Assembly: GCA_030374765.1 (NCBI GenBank)
Contig: JARGXX010000025.1
Span: 744,001-808,000 of the forward strand
Origin: Agarophyton chilense
Taxonomy: Eukaryota; Rhodophyta; Florideophyceae; Gracilariales; Gracilariaceae
Length of the DNA: 64,000 nucleotides
Direction of reading: 5' to 3'
The first letter of the stretch is position 1. Each line of letters begins with the position of its first letter. Below are positions 53,359 to 64,000 of the stretch, one piece after another. A model generated the notes under the pieces. It made no database searches, was not told the origin of the DNA, and saw only the letters and a program-made list of their open reading frames with translations. Position numbers and translations under genes: made by a program.

Positions 53359-56300
53359 CTATTCCAATTCCATAATGGAGAGCCAAATATGGTCAACCTC
53401 GTCGTCGAGATCTTCCCCGTGCTGGTCCGCTGACACAGCTCGTTCCCGAGAAAGCGGGGTTTGAGTGTGCGACACCTCAGTGTCTAGTCCGCGGCGGCGG
53501 GTGATCGTCGGCTCTGTAGGCGTTCCGGGTGCGGAGTTCTCCACACGACTCTCCCTAGGCGGGGTTTCGTCATCTTTTCTGACGTCGTGCTCGGCTGGGT
53601 CGGCGGTGATGTGGCTACCCATACGCTGGGGTTGTGACTTCTCTGTCGCCGGCTCGGTCGGGCTCGCCGTCTCACTGTGAGAACTAGATTCCCTGTTAGG
53701 GCGACTGGCTGACGCCGAAACATCGTGCTGCGAAGGAACTAAGTCCTCCTCCCCGTCCTTAGGCGGAGAGCCAGGAGGCTTGATTACCTCCGGTGGGGGA
53801 GTAACTCTGTAAGAGTTCGTTGGCTGGGCCCTTGAGGGAGCGGGCCCAGGTTCGGGAGTATCCGAAGGTTCCGGTAGGTCGGTTAAACCACGTTCCGGGT
53901 GCGGAAGTATAACGGGGCGGGTGTTCGAATCCCCGCCTGACGGGTTAACTCCCGTTGAATTATTCCCTGTGGAGGGCGTTGGTGCCGACACCACTTCCAC
54001 ACTTGGGTTGGGGGCTCGTGTGATGCGGTCCCTGGAGATCCGTTCGTGGCAGTTAGCGATATCCAATACCACCGTGTCCGGGTCTACAGAAACCACACGA
54101 TAGGGTCCGTCCACAATTGGCGAAAGCTTGTGCCTACGTTCCTTTTCAGGATTGTAGTATTCCTTTCGAAGGAAGGCGAAGTCGTCGGGCTCCACCTGAG
54201 GTAGAGGTTTGCGAACCCGATTGTCAAAGTCCTTCTTGTAGGCGCGTTGAGCTTTTTCCCTTGCTTTCCGGGCTATCGGCACCATCTTCGTAAGCCACTC
54301 CTTCCAGGCTTCTCGGTACAATCCCGGTGACGGGTACGTCGACAGCGTCCGTTGAGCCTCGATGGCGACCGACGGTGGTGTCCTCGACAGTACCAGTTCG
54401 AATGGGGATAACGATGTAACCCGATGTACCTGGGTGTTGTATGCACACGTGATAGCGTCTGTGTACAAGTCCCAATTTTTGGGGTGATCCGCAACATACG
54501 ATCTCAAAGCGTTGAGTATCGTGCGGTTAACCCTCTCCACCTGGCCATTCCCCTGAGGGTGATACGTAGTAACAAATAAACTCCTTACATCAAGGATTCG
54601 ACATACATCCTGAAAGAACTTTGATGCGAATTGCCCTCCGTTGTCGGATAACAACTGCACCGGCGGTCCATATACGAACACCCAATGGGTCACGAACGCT
54701 TGCGCGATGGTAGCGGCGGTGATCCGCTTCAGCGGCACAGTTCTCGTTAGCTTAGAGAATCTGTCAGAAAAGGCAAGCAGATACCGATGACCTCGGGGCG
54801 TCCTGATAAACTCCCCTAGGATGTCTATGGCCACGAATTCGAGTGGAGCCCGTGCCGGGAACAGCGTCAACTTCTTAGAGTGCTTCCAAAGTTTGACGTC
54901 ATTCTTGGCGCAATTGGCGCAGGCCCGTCTGACGGCGTAACAATCGAATGCCATTGCCGGCCAGTAAAAGTCCCTTCTCAACGTAAGGTACAGTTTTCTT
55001 CCCACGGGGTGGGCGCCAACTTTCACATAGTGTGTGAGGTGTAATACCCTCTGTTGAAGGGTGTGCGGCACCACTATCCTCGGGCGAGGTCCAACGGTCC
55101 TGATTAGGTACCCCTGATCGTCGTCCTCGAAAGGTAACTGAAATCCTCCGTTGAGGCGAGCCCGAATCCGTGTACAGAATGGGTCGAGCTGTTGCTCGCG
55201 TATCATCTCCTCTGGAGAGATAGGTATAAAAGAGCCGGTCGACGAATCCAGACTCTCGTTGACGAGTATATCGTCACAAACATCATCCGTCAGCGGTTGA
55301 GCTCCTCCCTCGAGGTCCGATACCATAAAACATGGGATGTCATCGTCCTCGTAGGGTTCCGTTTCCGCTGTGGTTCCCAAGCGGGATAGTGCATCAGCCT
55401 GAGTGTTCAGCTTCCATTTCTTGTACAGGATCTCAAAGTCGAATTCCGACAGTCCGAGACGCCAGCGCATAAGGCGGCCCGAGGGTTCGGAGATCTCCAG
55501 GAGCCAACGCAAGCAGGCGTGGTCCGTATGGACTTTGAAACGAGTACCCATCAGATAGGGGCGAAGTGTAGCTAAGGCCCACACAACGGCTAAACATTCT
55601 TTCTCGGAGACCGAGTAGTTCCTTTCATGGACATTCAGGGAACGTGACCAGTACCCAATAGGCTGACGCTCACCATCCTCAGAGGATTGGAACAGTGCAC
55701 AACCTACTTGGTTTGCACTAGCATCGGTGTCCACTTCGTAAGGGAGCCCAGGATTGGGTAGAGCCAAGATTGGCGGGGATGTTACGGCATTCACCAGTGC
55801 CGTGAAGGCAGACGCTTCCACGTCGCCAAAAGGTTCCAGTTCAACTGGTTGTCCCTTCGTCAGGAGCCTGTTGAGGGGGGTGGCAATATCCGCAAAGTTC
55901 GGGACGAATCGGCGATACACGTTACACAGACCTAAGAAGGATCGCAACTCCGTTTCAGTTTTCGGGTGTTTTGCTTCCTTCAAGGATTTCACTCGTACTT
56001 CATCGATTGAAAGCTGTCCGGGACGGATGATATGACCCAGATACTTAACCGAATCGGTAAAAAACTCGCACTTCTTGAGTTTCAAGGTGATTCCTGCGTC
56101 ACGGAGTATCTTCATTACGTCCCTGACGTGTTCGAGTGGTCATCCAGGTTGTTGGAGAAGACAATAATGTCGTCTAAATACACTAGACACGTCCTCCTCT
56201 TGAAGGGAGCCAACAGAATGTCTATCGCTCGTTGAAACGTTGCGGGGGCATTTGTCAACCCAAAAGGCATCCTCTGGAATCGGAAAAGTCCTTGATGAAA

Positions 56301-57889
56301 CACGAAAGCCGTTTTGTCTCGATCTTCCTCTCTAATAGGGACTTGCCAGTAGCCCGAATTGGCGTCGAGGGTAGAGAAAACAGTAGCGCTTCCAAGGGAG
56401 TCAATGTATTCGTCCATCCGAGGGATCGGGTACACATCCTTAATGGTTACCTCGTTCAGGCGTCTGTAATCGATGCAGAAACGCCACGAACCATCCGGTT
56501 TCGGAACTAACACCACTGGTGAGGCCCAAGCGGACTGGGCCGGTTCAATTACGCCCGCTTTAAGCATCTTCTCCACCTGAGATTTCTCCTCTTCCCGAGC
56601 TTTCGGTCCAGCCCTGTATGGGTGTTGGGCAATAGGCCGAGTGTTCGGTAACAAGTCGATGCGGTGTTCTGTAATCCCAATAGTTCCAAGGGAACCATCC
56701 CACATGGGGGTAAATTCACGAAGCATGTGCCTCAGCTTCTCCCGATGAGATGCGGGTACATGGTTGAGATCCCATTTCTCCAATTCCTGAACAGGATCCG
56801 TCTGGTCTGCTCCTGTGATAGGGGCCGTAACCTCCTGAGGTTTAAAGTGTTCAGCGTGTGGAGCTGCAGTCGTATGCTCACCGTCTTCCGCGATTTCGGC
56901 AGTGTCTTCCCCTTCCTTAGGGTCCGCCACACCAAGGACCTCTGCGATAGAGATATTTGTAGGTACGATCGCATGCGGGTGTGGAAGAACAGAACCCAGG
57001 ATCTGGTGTTTGACAAAATGCTGCGTTGTCTTTCCAAAGTTGGCTACCAAAACCTTGAAAGGTTTATCCGGTTCCACGGAGACAACCCCATTCGCAAGGG
57101 CGAGTTGACGCCGCATATACAGAGACGGGTTCGGTTGTACCACATGCACACCAATTTGCTTGGTAACAACTGTGACCCAAACCTGGGTTTCTGGTGGGAT
57201 AGCTACTGACTTCGCATCCTTTACCCGTGTAGACACCGGGTCCTTCTTCACAGATTCCTGCGTGCGGGGAGAGGAACGCGTGTTCGCGCTGCTCCCTGTA
57301 AGGGTTTACGAACGATTGGGATCGTAGACCCGTCTTCGAGTTCCACAGTTCTATTCCGAGGACGGATGGCTTCCACAAAGCGGTCGCAAAAGTCACAACC
57401 CAGTATGACTGGTGCTGCAAGTGACTTGCATACAATAAACTCTAGCTGAACGAGATAGGAGCCTAACCTCACCATGAGGGAAATTGTAGCCAGTGTCCGT
57501 AGCGGGTTGTTGTTCGCATCGGCGATATCCAAACGTGGACCAGTACGAACTTGAACCCGGAGCAGCGGGGGTAACAATTCAACATGAATTAAGCTAAAAG
57601 CGGCTCCTGTATCCAGGACAGATATTTGACGAACCATAAACTGGTTGGACAGGCCGAAGTCGGCGAATACTTCATAATTCCGCTTAGCCATTACCATAAC
57701 TCGATCCGGAATACGGAGATTACGGGACCGTATCCATGGGCCACAGAGGACACTAAAGTATCCCGAGTTAACGTCGGTGTCAGCAGTTCTCCTTGAAAGG
57801 GTAGTCACAGCTGGGGAGCGAAGCTGGAGCGCCTCGGGCGTCTTCAACTCCGGCTTAGAACACGCCCCTCCTGCAGGGGAGACTTCCAA
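53359..57889 (-). other. pol region (protease, RT, RNase H, integrase) of the gypsy element
   Basis: Protease with VLDTGAAFSLI, reverse transcriptase with ASPVVLVPKPDGSWRFCIDY, MPFGLTNAPATFQ and the YLDD core, RNase H with YEVDTDASANQVG, integrase with an H/C zinc region and a core (VAIDILGEF, LLSDNGGQF, THHPQGNGQVERVN-like TYHPQGNGQVERVN). A long Pro/Ser/Glu-rich extension follows. All catalytic modules are recognisable. The reading is interrupted a few times. Confidence 0.9.
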
Positions 57890-57900
57890 GTTTAGTTTTT

Positions 57901-59922
57901 CTAAGCGGACCCCACCGAATTCGGTGCAGCTGCCTCGAAGGGGACCGGTTGTTCCCTGTTCGCGGGTACAAGTTCTGTATCCCTGTCAGCAAGGTGAGCT
58001 CGGAGTATCCTTTGTTCCTCATAGGACCTACTCGGGACTCGAGCTTTCTCCTCAGGGGTCGGAGTCTCGTACTGAGCAATAATTCGTGAACCCTCCCGCA
58101 GGGGAAATGTGCAGTCTGGTGCTTTGTGACCACGGAGGTAACACAAATAGCAAATCAGCTCTGCCGGGTTCGGTTGTGGACGTGAATCCACGCGACGTGG
58201 TGCTGTATGTCTCCATCCGGGGCGAGAGAACCGAGCAGCGGTATTCGCAAAAGGTAGCGATGCGGCTGGCACCCTCTGTCCTTAGGTATAGAGCGCAGGG
58301 TCTTCATCCGTAGTCGGAGCGGATGTCGACGGCAACTCAGACGTACCCATAGATTCGGGGTTACTTTCCATGAAGTGATTGTTATCATTGACCCCCACAG
58401 GGGCAGGGCCTCCTGCGAGTGACAAAGACGAGTTACCTCCATCGGCGAGGAGTGCACTTGTCGGCCGACTCTTTCGGTTCTGCCGGGCACAGAGAGTATC
58501 CCGCTCAGCCTGGGCGTACTGAACCAGTTCCAAGTAGGTCACCTTGCGCTTCTCTTTCCCATGTCGGGCAACCAATGCCCTTATCGAGGGGTCCAAACCA
58601 TCCACAAACATGGTGCATCTCTCGTAGGCGGGGAATATATTCCCGCATCGGTGAAACGCTTTATTCAAGCGAGTTGAATACACCGTTTCGGTTTCCATCG
58701 GCTTCTGCCGCGTATCCCTTGATGCAAGGATTGCTTCCTGAATCGCATTTCCAGTAGCGTATGACCTCAAGAGGTACTGCACCGCTTCGGGCAAGCACGT
58801 AACTCCCCCTTCCGAGGCTCGGGATGATCCACAGACGGAGTTGAACTGGTCTTCAGCCATCCCCTTTAAGAAATAGGGTAATGCAAGATACGCTTGCGCT
58901 TCACTCATACCGAGGATGCCAGCCTCCTGGACGAACCTCGCAGGGAAATCGAGCACCAGAATTGGGTCTTTTCCTGTGAACTCCCTCTTCTGTAGGGTGA
59001 TTCTCAGCCTTTTGATGTAGTCCTTGACCTTACCCGTTCCGCGGGATGTTCGATCTCCCGAAGGGTTATCAAACCGGTAATAGCAGTACGATAGCAGCTT
59101 CCGATAGAGAGGATTCGTCGGCTTCAGCTCCCTTAATCCAAGGTGTTTCCTACCCTTCTTCCGGGTACGGATTGCCCCTTGAGAGGTGTAAGTAGCCTTC
59201 GACCGAGTCGCCCGCGATGACCGGCGTCCATCTTCACTATCCGAAGATTCGGAGGACGAACTCGATGACGAGCGATTGGGATCGGAATCTGATAAATCCT
59301 CTTGGAGGTGAACCCTCTTCCTGGACTTGCGGCGGTCCCGTTTAGCGGAGCGGTGTTCTTCGTCTTCCGAAACGTCGGGTTTATCCTTCGAGGCTTCTGT
59401 GTCGCCGTCCATACGGATAATGGCCTCGAGGGTGTCCAGCCGAGCTTGGAAGCGTTCCGCTTGCACGCGGTGTTCCTCCACGAGGCTCCGGTACTCCTGG
59501 ATAAAAACCCCAGGGGTACCAAAGCGTTCCAAAAAGGAGTTCACATCCCTCCTCAGGGTACGAAGGTCATCGGCGACTCCCCACACCTGGGCGTCCTCCA
59601 CCTTGAGGCGGAGGGTAGTAACCTCCTGAAGGAGCTCGATGTGAGCCGCGTTGGCGATATCAATTCGAGTCTCCAGGCGCTGTAATTTAGGGTCGGCCCG
59701 ACTTCGGGGTGCTGCTGAGGGGGTCTCCACCACTGGAGCTGGGCCCACAGCCACTACCTCTCGAGGACCTGAAACCACTGAGGGTGCTCTCCGAGTGTCC
59801 GGATCGATACCGGAATCGTTCCGGACTTTGGGAATTGAGCTCCTCGACCTAGGCGGGGCCGGGGGCACTGAATCCGCTTGACGGTTCGATCCAGTCCTGG
59901 AACCACGGGTAGGCGGCAACAT
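57901..59922 (-). other. gag region of the gypsy element
   Basis: Gag-like sequence with Arg/Ser-rich and acidic parts (SSSSSSESSDSEDGRR), then a capsid-like region (KDYIKRLRITLQKREF, VLDFPARFVQEAG). A zinc knuckle CYLCYLRGHKAPDC (CX2CX4HX4C) follows in the last part. Fits Ty3/gypsy gag. Confidence 0.8.
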
Positions 59923-60126
59923 GCTGCAGACACGACACCGACGATTCGGGGGAACGATGAAATTTGATCACGAGATTCCCGGAAAACGGATGACGTAACA
60001 CAAAACAAAAAAAAAAACCAATTCCACCCTTTCCAAAGGGGACCACTACCACAAATCTTCACGACGGTGCTTCCTCTTCCAAGAGATATTCCAACACGTG
60101 GATGACCAATCCAAAAGTCCGAGAAC

Positions 60127-60149
60127 GGATTATAAGTCGGGAGACCACT
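60127..60149 (-). promoter_or_regulatory. Probable primer-binding site of the gypsy element
   Basis: On the element strand, two bases after the 5' LTR end (TCCACA), the sequence TGGTCTCCCGACTTATAATC begins with TGG, as expected for a site pairing with the CCA end of a tRNA. The tRNA was not identified. Confidence 0.5.
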
Positions 60150-61068
60150 TGTGGAGCAAAACCCGGCGACGGGAACTGCTCTCAAGGTGTTCGAAGCCTT
60201 GCTCCTTGGGGGAGGCAGACTCAGAGACAGAGCCCTCCGTTCAACCCGTAGTGTGGGGTGTAACTCCCACAGGGAATTCCGGCAGTACCGACGGAGGTGA
60301 GGGGTAGAAACCGTTGGGTCGGGAATGGGTATGGGTATCCCAAAGAATGGGGGAAAATCCGGCGAAGAAAAAAAACGGGGCGAGGGTCCGGCACTGACAG
60401 GCACCGGACCCGAGAACCAGAAAAGGGGCGAAACAACAAAAGAAACCCAACACAGGGGCGAAAACCTGTCCTCGAAAGGAAACACAAAAAGCACGCAACA
60501 AGTAAGCAGAACCCCCACGGGGTATCGTGCACGCAGGTCGTTTGAGCGGTCCCAAGGGGGTGGTTGCACGGAACCCAAACGTGGGCACTCTCCAAGTGGA
60601 GTCGTGTCCCTACGCAGGCGTTGCTAACCAGAGCCCGTTCCGGGTTGTAAGGCCGAAACTATGGCGACGAAGAACCTCTAAAGGTATCGAAGACCAACCT
60701 TGACTCCCATTTACTCTGAGCTTCGGACTGTCAGATCTCGTCTCCCTAAGTAGGGCCCACTAAACTCTACTAATTACAGTAGTGCGCACCTGCTCAGGGC
60801 CATACACGTGGAGATCCCACTGTCAGGGCCCAAAAGTCCAACGTTCTAACAAATATCCGAGAATCGGTGCCGAAATTAAGCCACGTGTATCACGGGGCCA
60901 ATCCAACCGTGGGCCATCCGAATCTTCCCTTCATAGGCGAACTCTAACCAGAAAACCGTGCCACCTCAGCACACCTTAGAGGGGATCATATTCATAACCC
61001 TCGGAGGGTTCAACCCTCATTCTATGAGTTGCATCTTCAAGTATCCCCTAACTGGGCGTTGCTCTACA
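60150..61068 (-). repeat. Right LTR (5' LTR of the element)
   Basis: 919 bp, matching the left LTR in full. It would drive gag-pol on the minus strand. The right flank is GATTG. Confidence 0.92.
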
Positions 61069-64000
61069 GATTGTACTCGTCGCGATTCGTGCTGATTCAC
61101 CGAAACCTCGTGCTAGAAATTGACGGTCTGTCGGAGGGTCATTGGAGTACAGTGGTGGCTCTCGCCGTTTGTGGAATCCGATTACCGATGTATTTTACGT
61201 GTAGATGGTGCCTCTTCGGTTCTTTCTCGCTCAAGCAACGGAGAATTCGTGCACCTCCTAGGAAATATTGCAGGACCATCTTGGTTTACAGCAGACGCGA
61301 GTACCTACTGTCGAGGGGTACAAAGACTTTGGCTCCGAGGCAATACCGCGTCTGTCTGCCACTTCATCACTGATGGCCATCATTTCTGGTAAGGGTACCC
61401 GCGATGCAAATCGCAGCCGTGGTATCTCGAAGCTTCTGACCCGCTCCAGCTCTCCTGTCCATGGCCGTGGCCAGTCAGTTGGCGTTCCGGTTTCATCCAT
61501 ATCACCAATTCCTGTTGGGACGTTTTGTTTCTCTCCTAGGCCCTGGCATTACGATCCGTACATGTTCAGCACCCCAACTGCAATCCTCAACCCTCATGGT
61601 CTGCTCCCGAAGGAGTTCAATGCGCTGCAATTAGAGGCCGCCCCTTTACTGTCCCTATTAACACCGCTGGGTTGGGTTTGCAGTTTAAGCATCCCACGCT
61701 TTCTGGTTTTGCATCATGGAGTCGTTTGGACAACCACAGTATTGGCACCGTGACATTAGCTCCACCGATGCGGTTAAGAAAGAATCGTTCTCGTCCAGAA
61801 AGACAGGCATGCTTTCAGAAGCGTCAGCAGCGCTCACCGTTTCGGTTTTTCATTCATAACACCATTCCGAGGGACCAACCATATCTGCCGTGTGTCGATG
61901 AGTTCTTTTACTTCCGTAACCTTGTGGTATTATAGCACCGTCTCGGTCCGTCGACGAAGTGGCTGAAGCTCGACTCGGAAGTGGTGATGTTCAACTCACC
62001 ATTCAACCATTCATTGGTTGGATCGTGACCGTTGGAGCGAGGAAGCTGCCCCCGAGACCCAGATCCGCTTTTAGAATAGTCTCGTCTGCACCATGCATGG
62101 TTTTCATTTCAATGCTTTCTTCTCTCAATCAACGCAGAATCGCCGCAAATGGAATGTTACCTGTCCTGCATGGTGGCCGAACTACGAGGTACCTCAATGG
62201 TTGTGCATTCCGACTCCTCCCGTGTTGGCATTCTTCGGCAGCCATTGCGAACGAAAAAATAGGTACTATCATACCATTTGGTCTGTAGCTCTCGCGGATT
62301 GGGCTTGTTTTTGCTCTTCTAGCTTTGAAAGCTTCTCGCGACGTAATTACCTGGGACAGCCGTTGTTCTGACCCTCGGAACACCAATTATTGTTTCTCAC
62401 CGTTTGGTCGTATCTTTCGGCTTCCTCGCGGCACAGTGGATCTCATCCGACAGATTGGTTTGAATGAGATTCTCTTCGGTACGGAAAACACCGTTGCCCA
62501 TCTGGAGACCTACCTACACATGTTGCTGTCGCATCCGTTGAGGGGTGACCAATGTTGGTAGGTTTGGGACTTTCAGAAGTTAGCCATCCCCAGTGAGGCG
62601 AATCGGGTATTTTCAGGCGAGGAACCCACTTGTAGATCCCCTCAGCCCTTCACACATAACTTTGAGACTCCAGAAGGTATCAACCTCGTCACTACGACCC
62701 ACGCATCTGCTGGTTCAGCTGAGTTTTCTTCTATCCGCGTTCCCCCGTGTTCCCCGTGCGGTTCGAAATCTTTCTTCTGGGCCTGCACAATCCCTATTGG
62801 GGAATCCTACTACAGCTGGAGATAGTGGGCCTGTTACGACTCCTGTCATTAGTGGTGCACATATGAGAATCCAGCGCGTGTGTGTCTCTCGTCTCAACCG
62901 TTCCGATACGAGCTCCCTCCCGGAAGGTCTTGCGCTCTTGGAGCAGCTCATTCCTCGTCACGCGCACTATATAGCCGCAATCAACCAGACCGTTTCCTTT
63001 TGTATTCGGTTTCTGGCCGAAATGTATCAGGCGGTCACGCATCACGTCGCGGATCTCAGCACCACTGTGGAGCAAGCAGGCACTTCGAGCGATCCCCTCA
63101 TGGGCACCACTATTAGTGTTCTGTTGGCTTCCGCCAACAATTACCCTGTGGGTATATTGCCGATGCCCATGCCTGGTTCTTGGTCTTACACTGCTCCTTC
63201 TTTCCTTTCGGGTATCTCTTCAGGTCTGCCGCGGTTGCCTCCGACTCCTCAGGGTTCTGCTTCACATTGGTCTAGTGCGGGTTCACAGTCTCACACTCCG
63301 AACCTTCTTGGCACTGGTCCCGGGCCTTCTGGAGGACTTTCAACCGTTCATGGTGTGAATCCCTTCCTTAAGGAGCCTTGGTTGATTTTTTTTATTTAGT
63401 GTGGCTTGCAATAAATTTGTGATCTCTTCTTGACTGTAAGTTTTCACTGTCTTTTGCACCGAGAAATCGCGAAGCTAATGAATCCACTCTCTCTCCTTTG
63501 CAGAATGTACCAGTGTAGGTTTTTCTCCATCGGTTGGTGGGAGTTCGTTGCGCCTGCGCCAGTACGGTAATCCGAAGTTTTGTGGTATATGGTGAAGAGG
63601 TTTCAATGTGTCATCTTCAGGGCCATGGCCATACCATCGTATAGAGTAACGAAGACCCTCTGTTATTTGTTTGTGGCCTAAAATTGTGTTGATCGCGCAC
63701 TCGGAGGCCGGGACCTCAGGGTGTCCGCTTGATTGAGACTGGGAGCACTGTTCTTGGGCTCCCTGGGTTTTGGTAGTGGCTGGATTCTTCCCCAGGTCTT
63801 CCGATTGAAAGTTTCCCCTACCATTTGGTGAATTTGATTCCTATGCCCGGGGTGTCGTGCTAACGGTTAAGTCCGTTGTAACTTCACGTACACCTTGCGA
63901 GAATTGGTGAAGTATTGGAGAAAGAACTGGTGCAGTTCGAGTTGCTCCAGTTGCTGATCGAGATGGAGGTTCATGTTCCACTTTGATGCCCTCAGGGCCG
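61069..64000 (-). mobile_element. Second, related Ty3/gypsy element, cut by the window edge
   Basis: Fossil. On the minus strand at about 63,700-63,540 a chromodomain is recognisable (YSIRWYGHGPEDDTLKPLHH). Left of it, the plus strand carries long coding-like frames (about 61,270-63,400), the same arrangement as in the first element. A PAWW...EVP segment (about 62,160-62,200) recalls the first element. Its integrase side lies beyond the window. Its LTR was not identified. It appears broken, with several interruptions. Confidence 0.6.

Larger units (their letters stand above)
49282..61068 (-). mobile_element. Ty3/gypsy chromovirus LTR retrotransposon, nearly full length
   Basis: Fossil of about 11.8 kb on the minus strand with LTRs at both ends (919-923 bp). 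Order on the element strand: 5' LTR (60,150-61,068), primer site, gag with zinc knuckle, protease, reverse transcriptase, RNase H, integrase, chromodomain, opposite-strand coding block, polypurine tract, 3' LTR (49,282-50,204). The parts are easily recognised and the element looks close to whole, with only about two to three interruptions of the gag-pol frames. The two LTRs differ by about 3-5 percent by eye, so it is fairly young. Flanking pentamers (TCAAC left, GATTG right) do not match. Confidence 0.9.

Noticed and set aside
53916-53941. GTTCGAATCCCC-like string resembling a tRNA T-arm
   Set aside because: It lies inside the integrase tail, and no D-arm, anticodon stem or acceptor stem surrounds it.
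1-64000. CRISPR arrays, rRNA genes, bacterial operons
   Set aside because: None seen. Introns and gene families are eukaryotic.

Overview
The window looks like nuclear DNA of a multicellular (florideophyte) red alga, with Chondrus-like organisation. This is an inference from gene content and gene structure, not from a database match. The host genes are eukaryotic (SRP14, NSA2, SEN34, SKA1, an NF-X1 zinc-finger protein, APH-1, mitochondrial uL15). A nuclear-encoded PsbQ'-like photosystem II subunit with a two-part plastid/thylakoid presequence points to a red-lineage alga. Most genes are intronless. The few introns I could place are short (about 62-114 nt) with GTAAGT- or GTGAGT-like donors.

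Layout. Positions 1-30,000: a partial gene at the left edge, an unusual protein kinase, a 5-kb AT-rich gene-poor stretch, a coiled-coil membrane protein, another gene-poor 3 kb, then a dense run: a type II membrane glycosyltransferase-like protein, an IGHMBP2-type helicase, a four-exon longin-like orphan, APH-1, a DnaJ-type zinc-finger protein overlapping a small membrane protein, NSA2, a BAR-like protein, SRP14, SEN34, a second BAR-like protein, SKA1 and thiamin pyrophosphokinase. Positions 30,000-44,200: a plastid ketopantoate-reductase-like protein, mitochondrial uL15, an NF-X1 protein, an ankyrin protein, a CDCA7-like zinc-finger protein, then a very GC-rich block holding a plastid-type membrane protein, a HEAT-like protein and PsbQ'. 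Convergent neighbours are packed tightly, with 3' ends 25 bp apart or overlapping.

Positions 44,200-64,000 are a repeat zone. It holds a diverged LTR (about 46,060-47,208), a broken Plavaka-like (CACTA-type) DNA transposon (47,852-49,281), a nearly full-length Ty3/gypsy chromovirus on the minus strand with LTRs at both ends (49,282-61,068), and the end of a second, related gypsy element running off the right edge. Both gypsy elements have long coding-like sequence on the opposite strand between the chromodomain and the LTR, which is the most interesting feature of the window. The LTRs do not pair as a simple insertion would: the left flank does not match the right flank, and the 5-bp sequence at the right end recurs next to the diverged LTR 15 kb away. 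This suggests recombination between related elements.

Functionally the host genes are a mixed housekeeping set (secretion, tRNA splicing, ribosome assembly, mitosis, thiamin, photosynthesis) with no operon-like pathway grouping. Intron positions and functions were worked out by eye, without database searches.
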